Assembly (NCBI GenBank): GCA_023898505.1
Contig: CP060226.1
Coordinates: 1 to 64,000, forward strand
DNA length: 64,000 bases
Source of the DNA: Candidatus Peribacteria bacterium
GTDB taxonomy: Bacteria; Patescibacteriota; Gracilibacteria; BD1-5; UBA6164
Direction: 5' to 3'
The position numbers and the translations under genes are program-made. The notes below the pieces were generated by a model. It saw only the letters and a list, made by a program, of their open reading frames with translations. It had not been told where the DNA came from and did not search any database. Positions 9,969 through 19,785 of the stretch are shown piece after piece (position 1 is the stretch's first letter; every line of letters begins with the position of its first letter).

Positions 9969-10745
9969 ATGAAAGGAGGACTTGGAAACAGGGGTTTTAC
10001 CCTCGTAGAGCTTATTGTTGTTATTACTATTTTAGCGATACTTGGGACGATTGCATTTCTCTCTCTTCAGGGCTACTCTGGAGATGCCCGTAATACCCAA
10101 AGAACTTCTGATTTATGAAATCTGCAAATAGCCATCGAAGCAAAATTTGCAGAGGGAGTGAGTTATGCGAGTTTTGCAGATGGTACTGGGGCTATTGTTG
10201 CGGGAAATAACATCTCCATCTCTGGAAGACTTGGGTATGATACTTTGTCAGGGAGCTATACTGCTGGTGATATAAATTATGCTGCTTTGGGAATTGAATC
10301 TACCAATTTTTCAGACCCAATTAATGGTGAAAAATACAAGTATGGTGCCACCATGTATGGGAATAGATATGAGCTTGCTGCCACGGTTGAAAATGGAGGA
10401 GGATGACCTGATTCTCTCATTATTGGGACCTGGAATCCTCGTAATAGTACTGATAATCGTGGTACTAGAAGTCAGGTGGTAGGAAAGCGTTTTTATCTTT
10501 CGGGTATACAGGCAATAGAAACAGGATTAATGCCATGAGATCAGGTACAGGTAGGATCCACGGGAGGGTATATCATCTCTAAAATGGAAAATGATATTAT
10601 CTATACAACAACAGATATTGCTACCGCTTCAAGCATATTTATTGATAGAAATGAAACTCGCCATCTTATTAGTTCTTGGAAATCAAATAATATGGCACTA
10701 GATACAGGATCGTGATCTGATTATATCCCGTACCAAATTCAATAA
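9969..10745 (+). CDS. Type IV pilin-like protein
   Basis: A 258-aa pilin-like protein with the cleavage motif NRGFTLVELIVVITILAI, here with the normal Gly before Phe. It continues into the hydrophobic helix and RNTQRTSDL. Four TGA codons are read as Gly. The mature domain is Gly/Ser/Thr-rich with few cysteines, unlike the neighbouring pilin. The start at the ATG nine codons before the processing site gives a normal short leader; an earlier ATG at 9939 is out of the usual leader length. It is likely a minor pilin or pseudopilin. Confidence 0.9.
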
Positions 10746-10767
10746 TTTATTTTTTATATTTTTTCTT

Positions 10768-11772
10768 ATGGATCGTTCTAAGTCAGTACTGATTAGTGTT
10801 ATTGTGGTGCTTTTACTCGGATTGGGATATGTTTTGTTTTTTACGAGTTCAGATGTCTCTCTAGAAGATACTGTTACAAAAGAAAAGGTAACCGTGGATG
10901 TAGAAAAGGCTCCATCTGAGGTGGACAAGAGCTTTGTGTCTCAAGAGGAGGAAATAGATACAGAAGTAGTAGCCACCTCATCTGATGATACTGAAGATAC
11001 AACGATATCAGAAGATATGACGGTATATGAAGCACCAGAGTCTGGTGAAACAGGAAATGAGGATGAAAAAAATCAATTGAAAGATATGTTCCTTGATGAT
11101 TCATTTTGACTTGGTGGTCGTGATCGTCTGTCTAATTATTGGGGGCTTGAAAATGTCGGTCTCGGAGATGATGGGTATGTGAAAATACTCTTTCCTAAAG
11201 GATCCTACAAACCGTCAGCTGAACCGAGAGGAGGTGCTGGATTTATCTATGAAATCCAGGATCATTACGAAAAACTCGCACTCAGTTACAATCTTCGTTT
11301 CGCCTCAAATTTTGACTTCGTAAAAGGAGGGAAACTCCCAGGACTTTGTGGAGGACAGTGTCCACGTTGAGGGATGGATAAAGATAAGGGGTTTTCTCTT
11401 CGTTTTGCTTGGAAGCGTGATGGGGAACTTGATGTACTAAATTATGGAGCCGACACAGGAACCTATGGTGACTTTGTAGGAGGAAACTTTTTCCAATTTG
11501 TTCCTGAAACAGACTATACGATTACTCAGGAAGTGGTGCTCAATACTCCAGGAAATGCTGATGGGTATCTCGGAGTTGTAGTAAATGGAAAAAAGGTATA
11601 CGAATCAAATACGATGGTCTATAGAAACAATGCTGAAGTTCAGATTGATTCTCTCTTGTTTGCGACGTTTTTCGGGGGATCTGATGAATCTTGGGCAACA
11701 CCAAATGATACCTATCTAGAAATCAAAAACTTCAGGATTTCAGATGATTTTGAGTATAGTATGGTGAAATAA
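10768..11772 (+). CDS. PL14-like polysaccharide lyase domain protein, paralog 1
   Basis: A 334-aa secreted or membrane-tethered protein. A hydrophobic helix near the N-terminus (SVLISVIVVLLLGLGYVLFF) is followed by an acidic Thr/Glu/Asp-rich linker to about residue 110. The catalytic-type domain then shows PRGGAGF, FDFVKGGKLPGLCGG and FFGGSDESWAT. The KGGKLPGL-GG signature is typical of the PL14 alginate/glucuronan lyase fold. Two TGA codons are read as Gly. Two further paralogs follow downstream. It probably cleaves an acidic polysaccharide outside the cell; substrate specificity is not visible. Confidence 0.82.
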
Positions 11773-12113
11773 GACATAACCCTAACCTTCCCGAGATCGG
11801 GACCCTTACTACTAAGGGCAAGGACTTTTCAAAGGAAAAATAATCGGTCATCCTGAGTACTCGGGATCATTACTGAAAAAATCCTTTGGAAAGGGAGAAG
11901 CAATCTTAGACTACTTCGTTAACACTCATAATGACAAGAAGCTATAATCCATACCCTCATACCTCGGTACTTCCTTTCCTACGAAAGGAAGATTAAAGGT
12001 CTCGTTATTCCTGCGGAGGTGCCAGTGAGACTTGGTGGGTTTATGAACCATTACTTGAGCCAATACTCTTTGGGTGCAGGAATCTATTACTAATACATAT
12101 ATACTATTATACT
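11773..12113. repeat. Intergenic repeat block, copy 2 of a dispersed repeat
   Basis: No gene is seen. Bases 11931-12089 repeat 1515-1672 (shared ATGACAAGAAGCTATAATCC, TTCCTTTCCTACGAAAGGAA and GTGCCAGTGAGACTTGG). The TCCTTTCCTACGAAAGGAAG part is itself a palindrome. Upstream bases carry palindromes such as CCGAGATCGG and GAGTACTCGGGATCAT. Confidence 0.8.
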
Positions 12114-13001
12114 ATGCCAACAGAAAAAGAAAAGAGCCTAGTCGTTACTCAAAAGAAAACACTCCAAGAAACACTCAGGGAAAATATGATTCTTGTTTGA
12201 ATTATCTTGTTTCTATTGGGAGTAATTATCAGTGTCTTTGTGTGTAAAATAGACTCACTACAAACGAGTGTCCTCAATCGTAGTGAAAAAGCACCACAAA
12301 AACCAATGACCGTATTTTCCCACTCTAGGGTACTTGATTTCTCACCAGTACTTACGGCACAAGCCGATAAGAATCCAGACTACCAAAATATCTGGGGAGA
12401 AGAAAATCTTACCTTTAATAACGGGGGAATAGAAGTGTTTTACCCCGTGGGATCCTATAAACCATCTGAAACGCCTCGAGGAGGAGCAGGATTTATCTAT
12501 CATCTTGATTCATCCGTAACTCATGCACGCTTGAGTTATGATTTGAAGTTTGATGAGAACTTTGATTTTGTGAAAGGAGGAAAGCTTCCATGATTTTGTG
12601 GAGGTACTTGTCCTCGAGGAGGTTCAGATGCTATCGATGGTTTTTCTACTCGTTATATGTGGAGAACCGATGGAGATATCGATCTCTATGCCTACTTACC
12701 AAGAAAAACGGTGACGATGGGGGAGAGTTATGGAAGAGGAAATTTTCGTTTTGTAGTATGACAGGAGTATCGTATCACGCAAGAACTGAGGATGAATAGA
12801 GTGGGGAAAGAAGATGGGCTTCTTGTTGTCTATGTTGATGGTCAAGAGGTATATCGTAATGAATCGATGGTGTATCGTGAAACAGATGATTTAGTGGTTG
12901 ATTCTGTACTTTTTTCGACATTTTTTGGAGGAAGTGACCCAACTTGGGCAACTCCAGTTGATACCAAGACCTATTTTAAAAATTTTGTTGTGGAGTGGTA
13001 A
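12114..13001 (+). CDS. PL14-like polysaccharide lyase domain protein, paralog 2
   Basis: A 295-aa protein with a cytosolic basic N-terminus, one membrane helix (about residues 26-44, containing a TGA-encoded Gly) and an extracellular PL14-like domain. The domain has PRGGAGFIYH, FDFVKGGKLPGFCGG, STRYMWRTDGD and FFGGSDPTWATP. A second TGA encodes the Gly of KLPGFCGG, which is strong internal evidence for the code. A third TGA gives FVVGQEYRI. It starts 25 bases after a repeat block and is followed at once by paralog 3, so the two may be co-transcribed. It is probably a membrane-anchored lyase facing outward. Confidence 0.82.
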
Positions 13002-13012
13002 AAAATCTTGGT

Positions 13013-13846
13013 ATGATTCGTAATTATTGCACGTCTTCTTTAATCTGATGATGATATCCGATAAGCAAAGTTGTTTCTTATACGACAAAAGTTTGTTGTC
13101 TTGTTGTATCACTTATTTCTTCAGATGTCCTTGCTCGTGATACACCGACTACTATTCCTATACCGCTTTCAGAGGATGTATTTTTTAATCCTGCAACAAA
13201 TTGTGAGTGGTGATTTCAGAATCTTATTCCCTTAGGTGATAAAAGTGTAGAAATTCTTCTTCCTCAGGGATCATATCGACCAGATGCCCCTGATTCTTTA
13301 GAAGGAGGAACAGGATTTATCGTAGATTTGAAGATATTTTCAGAAAGACAAGAACAAATTACCGATGCAGAATTTTCGTATGATATTACATTTCCTGTAG
13401 ATTTTGATTTTGTGAAAGGAGGAAAACTCCCATGATTTTGTGGAGGATATTCTTGCCCTCGATGAGGAGGTGAACAAGACTCAGGTTTTTCTACTCGTTA
13501 TATGTGGAGAAAAGGTGGAAAATTGGAGTTGTATTATTATGGTCCATGAAATCCCCATACTTACTGACAGTCTATTTCTATAGAGTGATTCCGTTTTATT
13601 CCTGGGAAAAAATACACTCTTTCGCAGAGAATTACACTATGAACGGATGGAAATAATGGCGATATTCGTGTATTTATAGACGGGGCAGAGGTACTTAATA
13701 CTACACTAGATTTTTGAAATCTCTCTGATGTTGGAATTGATGGAGTGTTGTTTTCTGTTTTCTATGGTGGACATGATGCGACTTGGGCTGCCAATAAGGA
13801 TGAATCACTGCGTATTTGAAATATGAAGGTGGAAATAAATAAGTAA
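13013..13846 (+). CDS. PL14-like polysaccharide lyase domain protein, paralog 3
   Basis: A 277-aa protein with a hydrophobic N-terminal segment (KVCCLVVSLISSDVLARD) that looks like a signal peptide. The PL14-like domain has EGGTGFIVD, FDFVKGGKLPGFCGG, STRYMWRKGGK and FYGGHDATWAA. At least ten TGA codons are read as Gly, including three in a row near the N-terminus. No standard-code ORF covers the gene, which is easily missed without table 25. It is more diverged than paralogs 1 and 2, with a second Cys in GGYSCPRGG. Confidence 0.82.
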
Positions 13847-13912
13847 CAAGAAATTATTGACATCCATATAATTTCCTTATCTTAAGGAGGTTATTTTTAA
13901 GATATTGTTTAT

Positions 13913-15205
13913 ATGTGTGAGAAGGGTGTGGAAGCATGAACACGAGGGTGATATCCAAAAGTTAATGTTTTAGCTGATGAAAGAGCTAAAGTTAGCGGTA
14001 GAGCTACGCAAATATGTGAGTTACCACAAATGATAGATTTTCTTGAACAGCCAGAAATAGTACAGCATGCTTTGTTAATCAATATTAAAAACTCCGTTAT
14101 TGCTGCAATTAGTAGATGTCAGAGTTTCTGAGAACTCATAGATGCATTAATATGAAGCTTAAATCAATGATTTCATTCGCCAACAGTGTCTTCTGCTGGA
14201 TTTATGTGATCTGGTTCTTTTCGAGTAGAGTTTCTCCAATATCCTGCAAAGGTTCAATTACCAGAACATGTCTTTCATCAGTTGCAATGAGCCGCTAATA
14301 GGAGAGATAGAAAAGATTATTCTTGAGCTTGGAATTATAATAAGGGATTTGCAGATACTACTCCTCCGGATCTGTGAGGCTATTGGAAATGACTCCAAGA
14401 TTCAAATAGTTCACAGTGAGATTATAAAGGTGTATATTTACAGATACGACTTATATACCCATTGTGAGGATACGCATATTCAGAAAAAATTAATGAGCTT
14501 ATACTTGAACCAGTTCTTAGTGCTCTTATTGAACAGTTTAATTATATTAAAGAAAATATTTTAAAAAGTATTCATCTTGAAACCGGTCTTCCTAATGAGT
14601 GAGTTCTACGTGATTATATTCCGGAAAGATTGATAGGGAAAGATATAACTATAGGGCGTATACAAGTTTCTTATTTAGATGAAATAGGTTGGCTTATGGC
14701 ATCGGATGATAAAGATGCTCAGGGGAGAATCAAAGAACATATTCTCAAACATGTATCCAAATGACTTCAAGGGGCATGAAGAAATTCTCAATTACCAGTT
14801 TTTATTACAGATGATGGAGAATTAGTGATTATCTCTCAATGAGATGGTATTGAAGTTATACAAGAAATGCTTCAGAAATTACAAGAGTATTGTAATAATA
14901 ATCCTTATGAGGTAAACTCTAAGAGAGTGATTATACGATTGGGGGGATCAATTATTCGAACTAATTGACACTTTAAGAATAGATGAAGACTTTTCGAAGA
15001 AAGTAGATGATTATTAGTATTATGATGAGTTAGAAAGACACTAATAGATAGAGATGGAATACTAGGAAATAAGTATATAAGTACTTTTACAGATACTCAT
15101 GAAGTTAATGAAAAGGATTTACAGGCAATGTTTAAGGTATGAAGTTCTAGAAGAAGACATCAGTTAAATTTTAGTGATTATACCCCCCATTTAAATACGC
15201 TTTAA
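13913..15205 (+). CDS. Unrecognised 430-aa protein
   Basis: A single open frame of 431 codons appears only when UGA is read as Gly; more than 20 TGA codons occur. I do not recognise the family. The protein is mostly soluble, with no signal peptide or membrane segment. A helix-rich middle (KINELILEPVLSALIEQFNYI) is followed by a C-terminal part containing RVIIRLGGSIIR and a basic tail with SSRRRHQLN. AAGGAGG lies 23 bases upstream of the ATG, which is rather far for a ribosome binding site. A TTGACA at 13857-13862 may be a -35 element. A strong terminator follows. Confidence 0.75.
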
Positions 15206-15236
15206 AAAACAGAGGATTATTCCTCTGTTTTTTATT
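15206..15236. terminator. Bidirectional terminator between convergent genes
   Basis: AAAACAGAGG and CCTCTGTTTT pair across ATTATT, with A and T runs on either side. It serves the 430-aa gene on plus and the small gene ending at 15232 on minus. Confidence 0.85.
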
Positions 15237-15453
15237 GAATGCTTCACTGTATTTGTATTGTTCAAGTCATAGGGCCACCATCATCCATAACATCATCTAC
15301 CCCCATTGCATGTACTTCCATTGCTTCCACAAGATATGCTGGAAGTTTTATTGGATTATCTCCAAATACTGGAACAACAATAATATCTCAAGGGAGTTTT
15401 CTGTCTCAAATTAGAGGGGCATGTGCTTCCGGATGAGTAGGTTGTAGATGCAT
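15232..15453 (-). CDS. Small hypothetical protein
   Basis: A 73-aa open frame with four TGA codons read as Gly (for example IGDRKLPGDIIVVPVFGDN). The first half resembles a beta-rich fold and the second half is Met/Asp/Gly-rich. Its stop lies inside the shared terminator, as expected for a real convergent gene. No ribosome binding site is seen and no family is recognised. Confidence 0.5.
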
Positions 15454-15535
15454 AGTATTTATATTACATATATAATTTCTTTCATTATATCCTATTTCTC
15501 CATTTACCAAAACTTTTTTAGACTTTTTACATGCG

Positions 15536-15572
15536 AAAAGCCACGGACTCCTGTCCGTGGCTCTCTTGTTTT
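15536..15572. terminator. Terminator of the alginate-like operon
   Basis: GCCACGGA and TCCGTGGC form a GC-rich stem across a short loop, with AAAA before and TTTTTT a little after. It closes the leftward two-gene operon. Confidence 0.85.
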
Positions 15573-15591
15573 TTCCTCCTCTTTTTGTTTT

Positions 15592-16872
15592 CTACCACCA
15601 ACTCAGAGCCATCCAGACTCTCTTGAGAAGGGGGTAGAAGCTGTTGGTCTTGATTATCACCCTTATATCGTTTCCGATCAGGGTATAATCGGTTAAGGAG
15701 CTAACTGGCTTGAGTCGGATGACTCGTACCGAGCTATCTCCTTTTCTTCCTTCCTCAAGGCCTACAGTGGGGGAGGTGCGAGCTTCAAGCGCCCCCATAG
15801 GGATGACTTTGGCTTCGTACTCCTCACCACTGAGGACGAGAGTGTAGTTTGCTTGTCCTCCTTCTTGAATGTTTCCCATTTCATTTTGAGGTATGGTAGC
15901 CTCAATGAAGATGGGGGCGTTTTGTGGATAGAGGCGAACCATGACAGTACCACGGTCCACCCCTCTGGAGAAAACCACACAGTCGCAGGGACTTGTGATT
16001 TTCAGGTTTGCAACGAGTTCTTCAGCTCCTCTTAGCTTTGATTCTAGACCTTTGATTTTTGCCTTTGATTCAGCTACCAAAGCGTTAGCTTCGAGGAGTT
16101 CAACATCTGATGCCGCCTTACTTTTTCTAAGCTTCTTCACCCCCTCTTGCCTTGCTTCGAGTAACTGTAATCTTGCTTTTTCTTCCTCGATTGCTGCCTC
16201 TAGTACTGGCAGTTGGGTTTGAAGTTCGATATCACGGATTTCTCCGATGATACCACCTTTTTGGACTTTTTGTCCTGGTTTTATCTTCCATGTGAGGCTT
16301 TGACCCGGCTTTACTTCAATGGTCAAGTCGTCGTGACGGTCAACGGCGATGGAGGCTGTGATTACCTCCATAGTGGTGGTGGTAATCCAAATTCCCATGG
16401 ATAATAGGAGGATACCTACTACTCCTAGTCCATACACCACCAGCGGACGAACCCATTTCCATTTCTTTTCTGTTTTTCTTTTGATTTCCATATCTTCGAT
16501 GATCTCGATTCCTTCTGGATCATCAACGAGTGCTGCCCATGTGAGCAGCTCGTTTCCTTCGACCACTTTTGTTATTTTCTGGAGTTGTTCCTTAAGTGAG
16601 TGGGAGGGATTTTGGAAGTTAAAGTGGTTCTCACCAACTTTCACGACCATTACCTGTATCATCCCTATCTTGTCTGAGTCCGAAAACTCAAACAAGATCC
16701 TGACTTCAAATGTCGTTTCATCGACATCATCCATCAGAACCAATCCCATCCTAGAAAACTGCGGACAAACGACTTCCTTGTCGTTTACGAACACCCGCAT
16801 CCATGCAGGTGTATCTCTCAGTCTGGTATCATCAGGGGAACCGAGAGCACCCCCATTATCATTACTACTCAT
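15592..16872 (-). CDS. Alg44-like PilZ/HlyD membrane-fusion protein
   Basis: A 426-aa protein with an N-terminal PilZ-like region (CPQFSRMGLVLMDD, about residues 36-49), a membrane helix at about 140-165 (VYGLGVVGILLLSMGIWI), then a HlyD-type barrel and coiled coil (LPVLEAAIEEEKARLQLLEA) and a second barrel half. This order matches Alg44, the c-di-GMP-responsive partner of the Alg8 alginate polymerase. The start was chosen at an ATG with GGGGAGG just upstream. Its ATGA overlaps the TGA that ends the glycosyltransferase. The gene has no Gly-TGA codon and is GC-richer than its neighbours. Canonical PilZ RxxxR residues are not evident. Confidence 0.8.
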   Translation of the reverse strand: MSSNDNGGALGSPDDTRLRDTPAWMRVFVNDKEVVCPQFSRMGLVLMDDVDETTFEVRILFEFSDSDKIGMIQVMVVKVGENHFNFQNPSHSLKEQLQKITKVVEGNELLTWAALVDDPEGIEIIEDMEIKRKTEKKWKWVRPLVVYGLGVVGILLLSMGIWITTTTMEVITASIAVDRHDDLTIEVKPGQSLTWKIKPGQKVQKGGIIGEIRDIELQTQLPVLEAAIEEEKARLQLLEARQEGVKKLRKSKAASDVELLEANALVAESKAKIKGLESKLRGAEELVANLKITSPCDCVVFSRGVDRGTVMVRLYPQNAPIFIEATIPQNEMGNIQEGGQANYTLVLSGEEYEAKVIPMGALEARTSPTVGLEEGRKGDSSVRVIRLKPVSSLTDYTLIGNDIRVIIKTNSFYPLLKRVWMALSWW

Positions 16873-18581
16873 TTCGGCCTCCCCTGGTTGTCCAGGATTG
16901 AGTTTTGGGGATGGGCGTCTGGGAGTTGTAGTCCCCAAGGAAGCCCAGTTGGTTTAGTTGGGAGTTTTAATCCTCCTGTTAGCACTAGGGCAAACAGCAA
17001 TAGCCCCAGTAAGGTGAAAATCATACTCAGACGAACTCGCCAAACACTTCCGGAGCTCTGGGTTATATTCTGCCGAACCCAGCTTTGGATGTGTGGGGCA
17101 TACTCTGCCATGATCTTTACAAGCGTTGTTATGAATTGCTTGTAAATCTCAAGTTTAGGGTCTACGTATGACCAGCTCGAGCGTGTCCGAAGGGATCGGG
17201 CGATCGTCCAAGCTGTACGTGACCACAAAATCCAGAGTACATACCCCTGCAAGAACCCTATGCCACCTGCAAGTGTTGTGCCGATAGCCATAAATGGTCC
17301 ATACAGAGGCGTCCAGACTGAATACCCTTGATCTCGGAGAGATTGGCGTTCTCTTTTTCCGAGTTTATCTCCCAGTGCAAGCATCCGAGGACGGTTTGCA
17401 CTGGAGTTACCACTATACCTCCTCGAGAGTTGTGCAGCACGGACAGTCCAGTGCTGCTTGAGTTTGTTTTCAATCCAGGTCAGTTTATCATCCCATTTTG
17501 GTTCTGGGAAGTTTTCGAAGCAGATTACGGTTACGTCAGGGAGGAATACCCCCTTCAGTCCCAGTAACCATGCAACGAAGACTGTGATTTTATCATCACC
17601 ACTCAGACGGAGTACGTGTTTGTACTTTTTGTGGTAGATGATATCTCGCTCCATCATTTCTAGGAGGAGATCTGACTGGATTACTTCTTCGGAGAACCCG
17701 CTCCCTCGTCCGGTAGCCACCAGTGGAGTGTACTCCATTTGCACTTCTCGGTCGTTGAACCGAGTTGCGGCGAAACGGATTTCCTCTGGTGAACCATCTT
17801 CCACATAGGCCACGTTGTTAAACGTTACGAAGCCGATGTCATCTTGGAGGAGGAAGGGAGCACTCATCCGAGCAACGTTTGTGCCGAGAGGGATGATCCC
17901 ATCGGAATCCCGAGCGAAGTACAGAGTTTTCCCCTCTCTTCGCACTGGAGTGATCCCGTCATCTCTCATCCCCCGCTCAGTCCTGAGCATCTTTACCCAT
18001 GCGAGTTTCTTGCCTTGGACCTCTTGGATTTTGTTCAGAAGAGGATTTCGGGCATCTCGCTGTTTCGGTGGGTCTTGGTAGAATACCTTGATCCAAAGGC
18101 CTTGGTTAGTTTTTTTTCGGTATTCTTCTACGAGGCGATTGATTAAGATCGCATCCTGAATACCACCTTTGTTTCTTGGGCTTACTCCGATGATGATGTT
18201 CGAGTCGAGTCCGGAGAGGAGAACGTCTTCCAGTAGTGATCGGAAGCTGTCTTCAAGTTTTTCTTTTAGTCCAAAAGCAAACTCGAAGTAGGTTGCACTC
18301 ACTACTGAAAAGTCAGGGGGATTTTCGTTGAAGTCTTGCCGAAGTTTTTGAAACTTTCTCCGACTGACCTCCCCGAGTATCCACACCTTTAATTTTCTCC
18401 CAATCCGCCAGATCAAGAATCCACTCGTACTGAGTAAAATCCAGATTGACGTTTCGATGGCGTATTGAACATCATCCCACCAAAGGACAGTCAACCAGGT
18501 TAGGAAAACGAACCACAGGATGGAGAAAAAGATGTTTTGCCCGAGAGGGACCTCGGTCTTTTTATATTTGTCTTCGCTCAT
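16785..18581 (-). CDS. Alg8-like processive glycosyltransferase
   Basis: A family 2 glycosyltransferase that probably polymerises an alginate-like uronate polymer at the inner membrane. Two N-terminal membrane helices lie at about residues 15-60, followed by a cytosolic catalytic domain with ARDSDG and LSGDDKITVF. Then comes QHWTVRAAQLSRRYSGN, like the Alg8 region after SGDDK, and C-terminal helices. Under the standard code it is 570 aa and ends in TGA at 16869-16871, overlapping the next ATG. Under table 25 translation would run 28 more codons to TAA at 16785. The start has AAGGAGG upstream. Base composition and codon use indicate transfer from a standard-code donor. Confidence 0.82.
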
Positions 18582-18682
18582 TTCATGCCTCCTTTTTAGG
18601 CTGGTTGTGAGCGGAGATATAATAAAAAAACTCTCTTTCAAGAGCTCTTTTTTTATACCTCCTCATGGAATCAGGTAGAGCT

Positions 18683-18710
18683 TTTATAATAAATAGTTTA
18701 CACTAGTCAA
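18683..18710 (-). promoter_or_regulatory. Promoter of the alginate-like operon
   Basis: On the minus strand TTGACT is followed after 16 bases by TATAAA, about 100 bases upstream of the glycosyltransferase start. The intervening leader contains a hairpin (CTCTT/AAGAG followed by T7). Confidence 0.6.
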
Positions 18711-18782
18711 ACGAAAATAGTGACTTATTACTGCCAATAGGGATTTTTATGGTATTAATATTTGTTATAAATTGATGGGAGG

Positions 18783-18818
18783 AGGGGACACCGAAAGGTG
18801 GGTCTCTTTTTTTGTGTT
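18783..18818 (+). terminator. Hairpin with GAAA loop and T7 tract
   Basis: CACC and GGTG close a GAAA tetraloop in a bulged stem, followed by seven T residues. It bounds the foreign-looking island on its right side. No plus-strand gene ends here, so it could close a short unannotated RNA. Confidence 0.55.
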
Positions 18819-18882
18819 CTAAAATTTTGAATTCTTAAGGGTTATTACTATACTAAGAAGTATTACATACTAAGGGATAATT

Positions 18883-19089
18883 ATGACTACTATAACCATC
18901 AAAAAAAATCTTACATTACCGAAAACTACTTTTAAAGATGAAAAAGAAATGATTCTTTATTTTATAGAGTATACAAATTATGATATATTGGACTTTTATG
19001 AGTTAGAAGAGCAAGAACTCAATGATGATTTAGTAGCAAAGATAGAATTATCAAAGAAGAAAGATATTTCTGATTTTGATAATATTTAA
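18883..19089 (+). CDS. Antitoxin-like protein of module A
   Basis: A 68-aa acidic protein beginning MTTITIKKNLTLPKTTF. The N-terminus resembles that of the small protein at 53772-53939 (MTTITVDTNIQLPKNNF), and both precede RelE-like genes, so they are paralogous antitoxins. The strand-forming start could be a swapped-hairpin or AbrB-like DNA-binding segment, with an acidic C-terminus that would bind the toxin. It ends in TAA three bases before the toxin ATG. Confidence 0.75.
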   Translation: MTTITIKKNLTLPKTTFKDEKEMILYFIEYTNYDILDFYELEEQELNDDLVAKIELSKKKDISDFDNI

Positions 19090-19092
19090 TCT

Positions 19093-19347
19093 ATGAAAAA
19101 TATAGAGAATATTTTTGAAGAAGATGGAATACGAAGTTTTTTAGAAAAAAGGTGACTTATAAGACAGTATAAACATGCTAAACAGAAACTATTATCATGA
19201 TATCTATGAAAACTAGATTTTAAGGAAAGACAACCCAAAGGAACCTGAGTGTATTCTTTTAGAATCAATAAACAATTTAGAGCTTTTTGATATTTTAGGG
19301 AAGATAATATGGTTATTGTTGAAATATCTAATCACCAAAAAAACTAA
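19093..19347 (+). CDS. RelE-family toxin of module A
   Basis: An 84-aa basic protein. The core DFKERQPKGTGVYSFRIN, then KQFRAFGYFRE and IVEISNHQ is the RelE/HigB pattern of a basic strand, an Arg-containing strand and a C-terminal IxxHxx motif. Five TGA codons are read as Gly, so no standard-code ORF covers the gene. It closely resembles the protein at 53502-53768. It probably cleaves mRNA at the ribosome until neutralised by the preceding antitoxin. Confidence 0.8.
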
Positions 19348-19352
19348 AACAA

Positions 19353-19372
19353 GTCCTGAAGTCAGGACAGAA
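19353..19372 (+). terminator. Short hairpin after module A
   Basis: GTCCTGA and TCAGGAC form a stem with almost no loop, shortly after the toxin stop. There is no T run, so terminator function is uncertain. Confidence 0.35.
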
Positions 19373-19450
19373 TCACAATATGGCTATATCTTTCCATGAA
19401 TTGATAGATATTTTTTTGCTTTCTATAAAAATGGTATACAATAGATACCT

Positions 19451-19738
19451 ATGATACCGATAGAAACACCAGAAGAACTTGAGTTATTATCATCTCTTGA
19501 ATCATGAGATTTTATCTCTCTTGAACCAAAAAAGAAATCTCATCTTGTTGGTATATTGAGTACTGCCTCAAAAAGTACCATAAAGAAATTATCAAGAAAA
19601 AAACCAGTAAATATCCGACTTATTGAGAGTGATATTGATCGTCTAAAGGCAATTGCTTTGAGTAAAGGAGTACCGTATCAAACATTTATTACGGAGCTCA
19701 TTCATAAGTATACGAGTGGAAAACTTATCGAGAAGTAA
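19451..19738 (+). CDS. Ribbon-helix-helix (CopG/BrnA-like) protein
   Basis: A 95-aa protein whose C-terminal half, from KKPVNIRLIESDIDRLKAIA onward, has the beta strand and two helices of the ribbon-helix-helix DNA-binding fold, ending GVPYQTFITELIHKYTSG. The N-terminus is acidic and contains one TGA-encoded Gly. Proteins like this are usually antitoxins of BrnT or RelE toxins, yet no toxin is adjacent in the expected order. A possible promoter (TTGCTT with TATACA) lies 15-40 bases upstream. Confidence 0.78.
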
Positions 19739-19740
19739 AA

Positions 19741-19777
19741 AATAAGTCATTACCAATTGGTAATGACTTATTTTAAA
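19741..19777. terminator. Bidirectional terminator
   Basis: AATAAGTCATTACC pairs perfectly with GGTAATGACTTATT and is flanked by A and T tracts. It separates the convergent RHH gene and ahpC. Confidence 0.9.
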
Positions 19778-19785
19778 AATTCAAT

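Noticed and set aside
16873..16938. Longer N-terminus of the Alg44-like protein
   Set aside because: A strong GGGGAGG site precedes the internal ATG, which overlaps the glycosyltransferase stop as ATGA.
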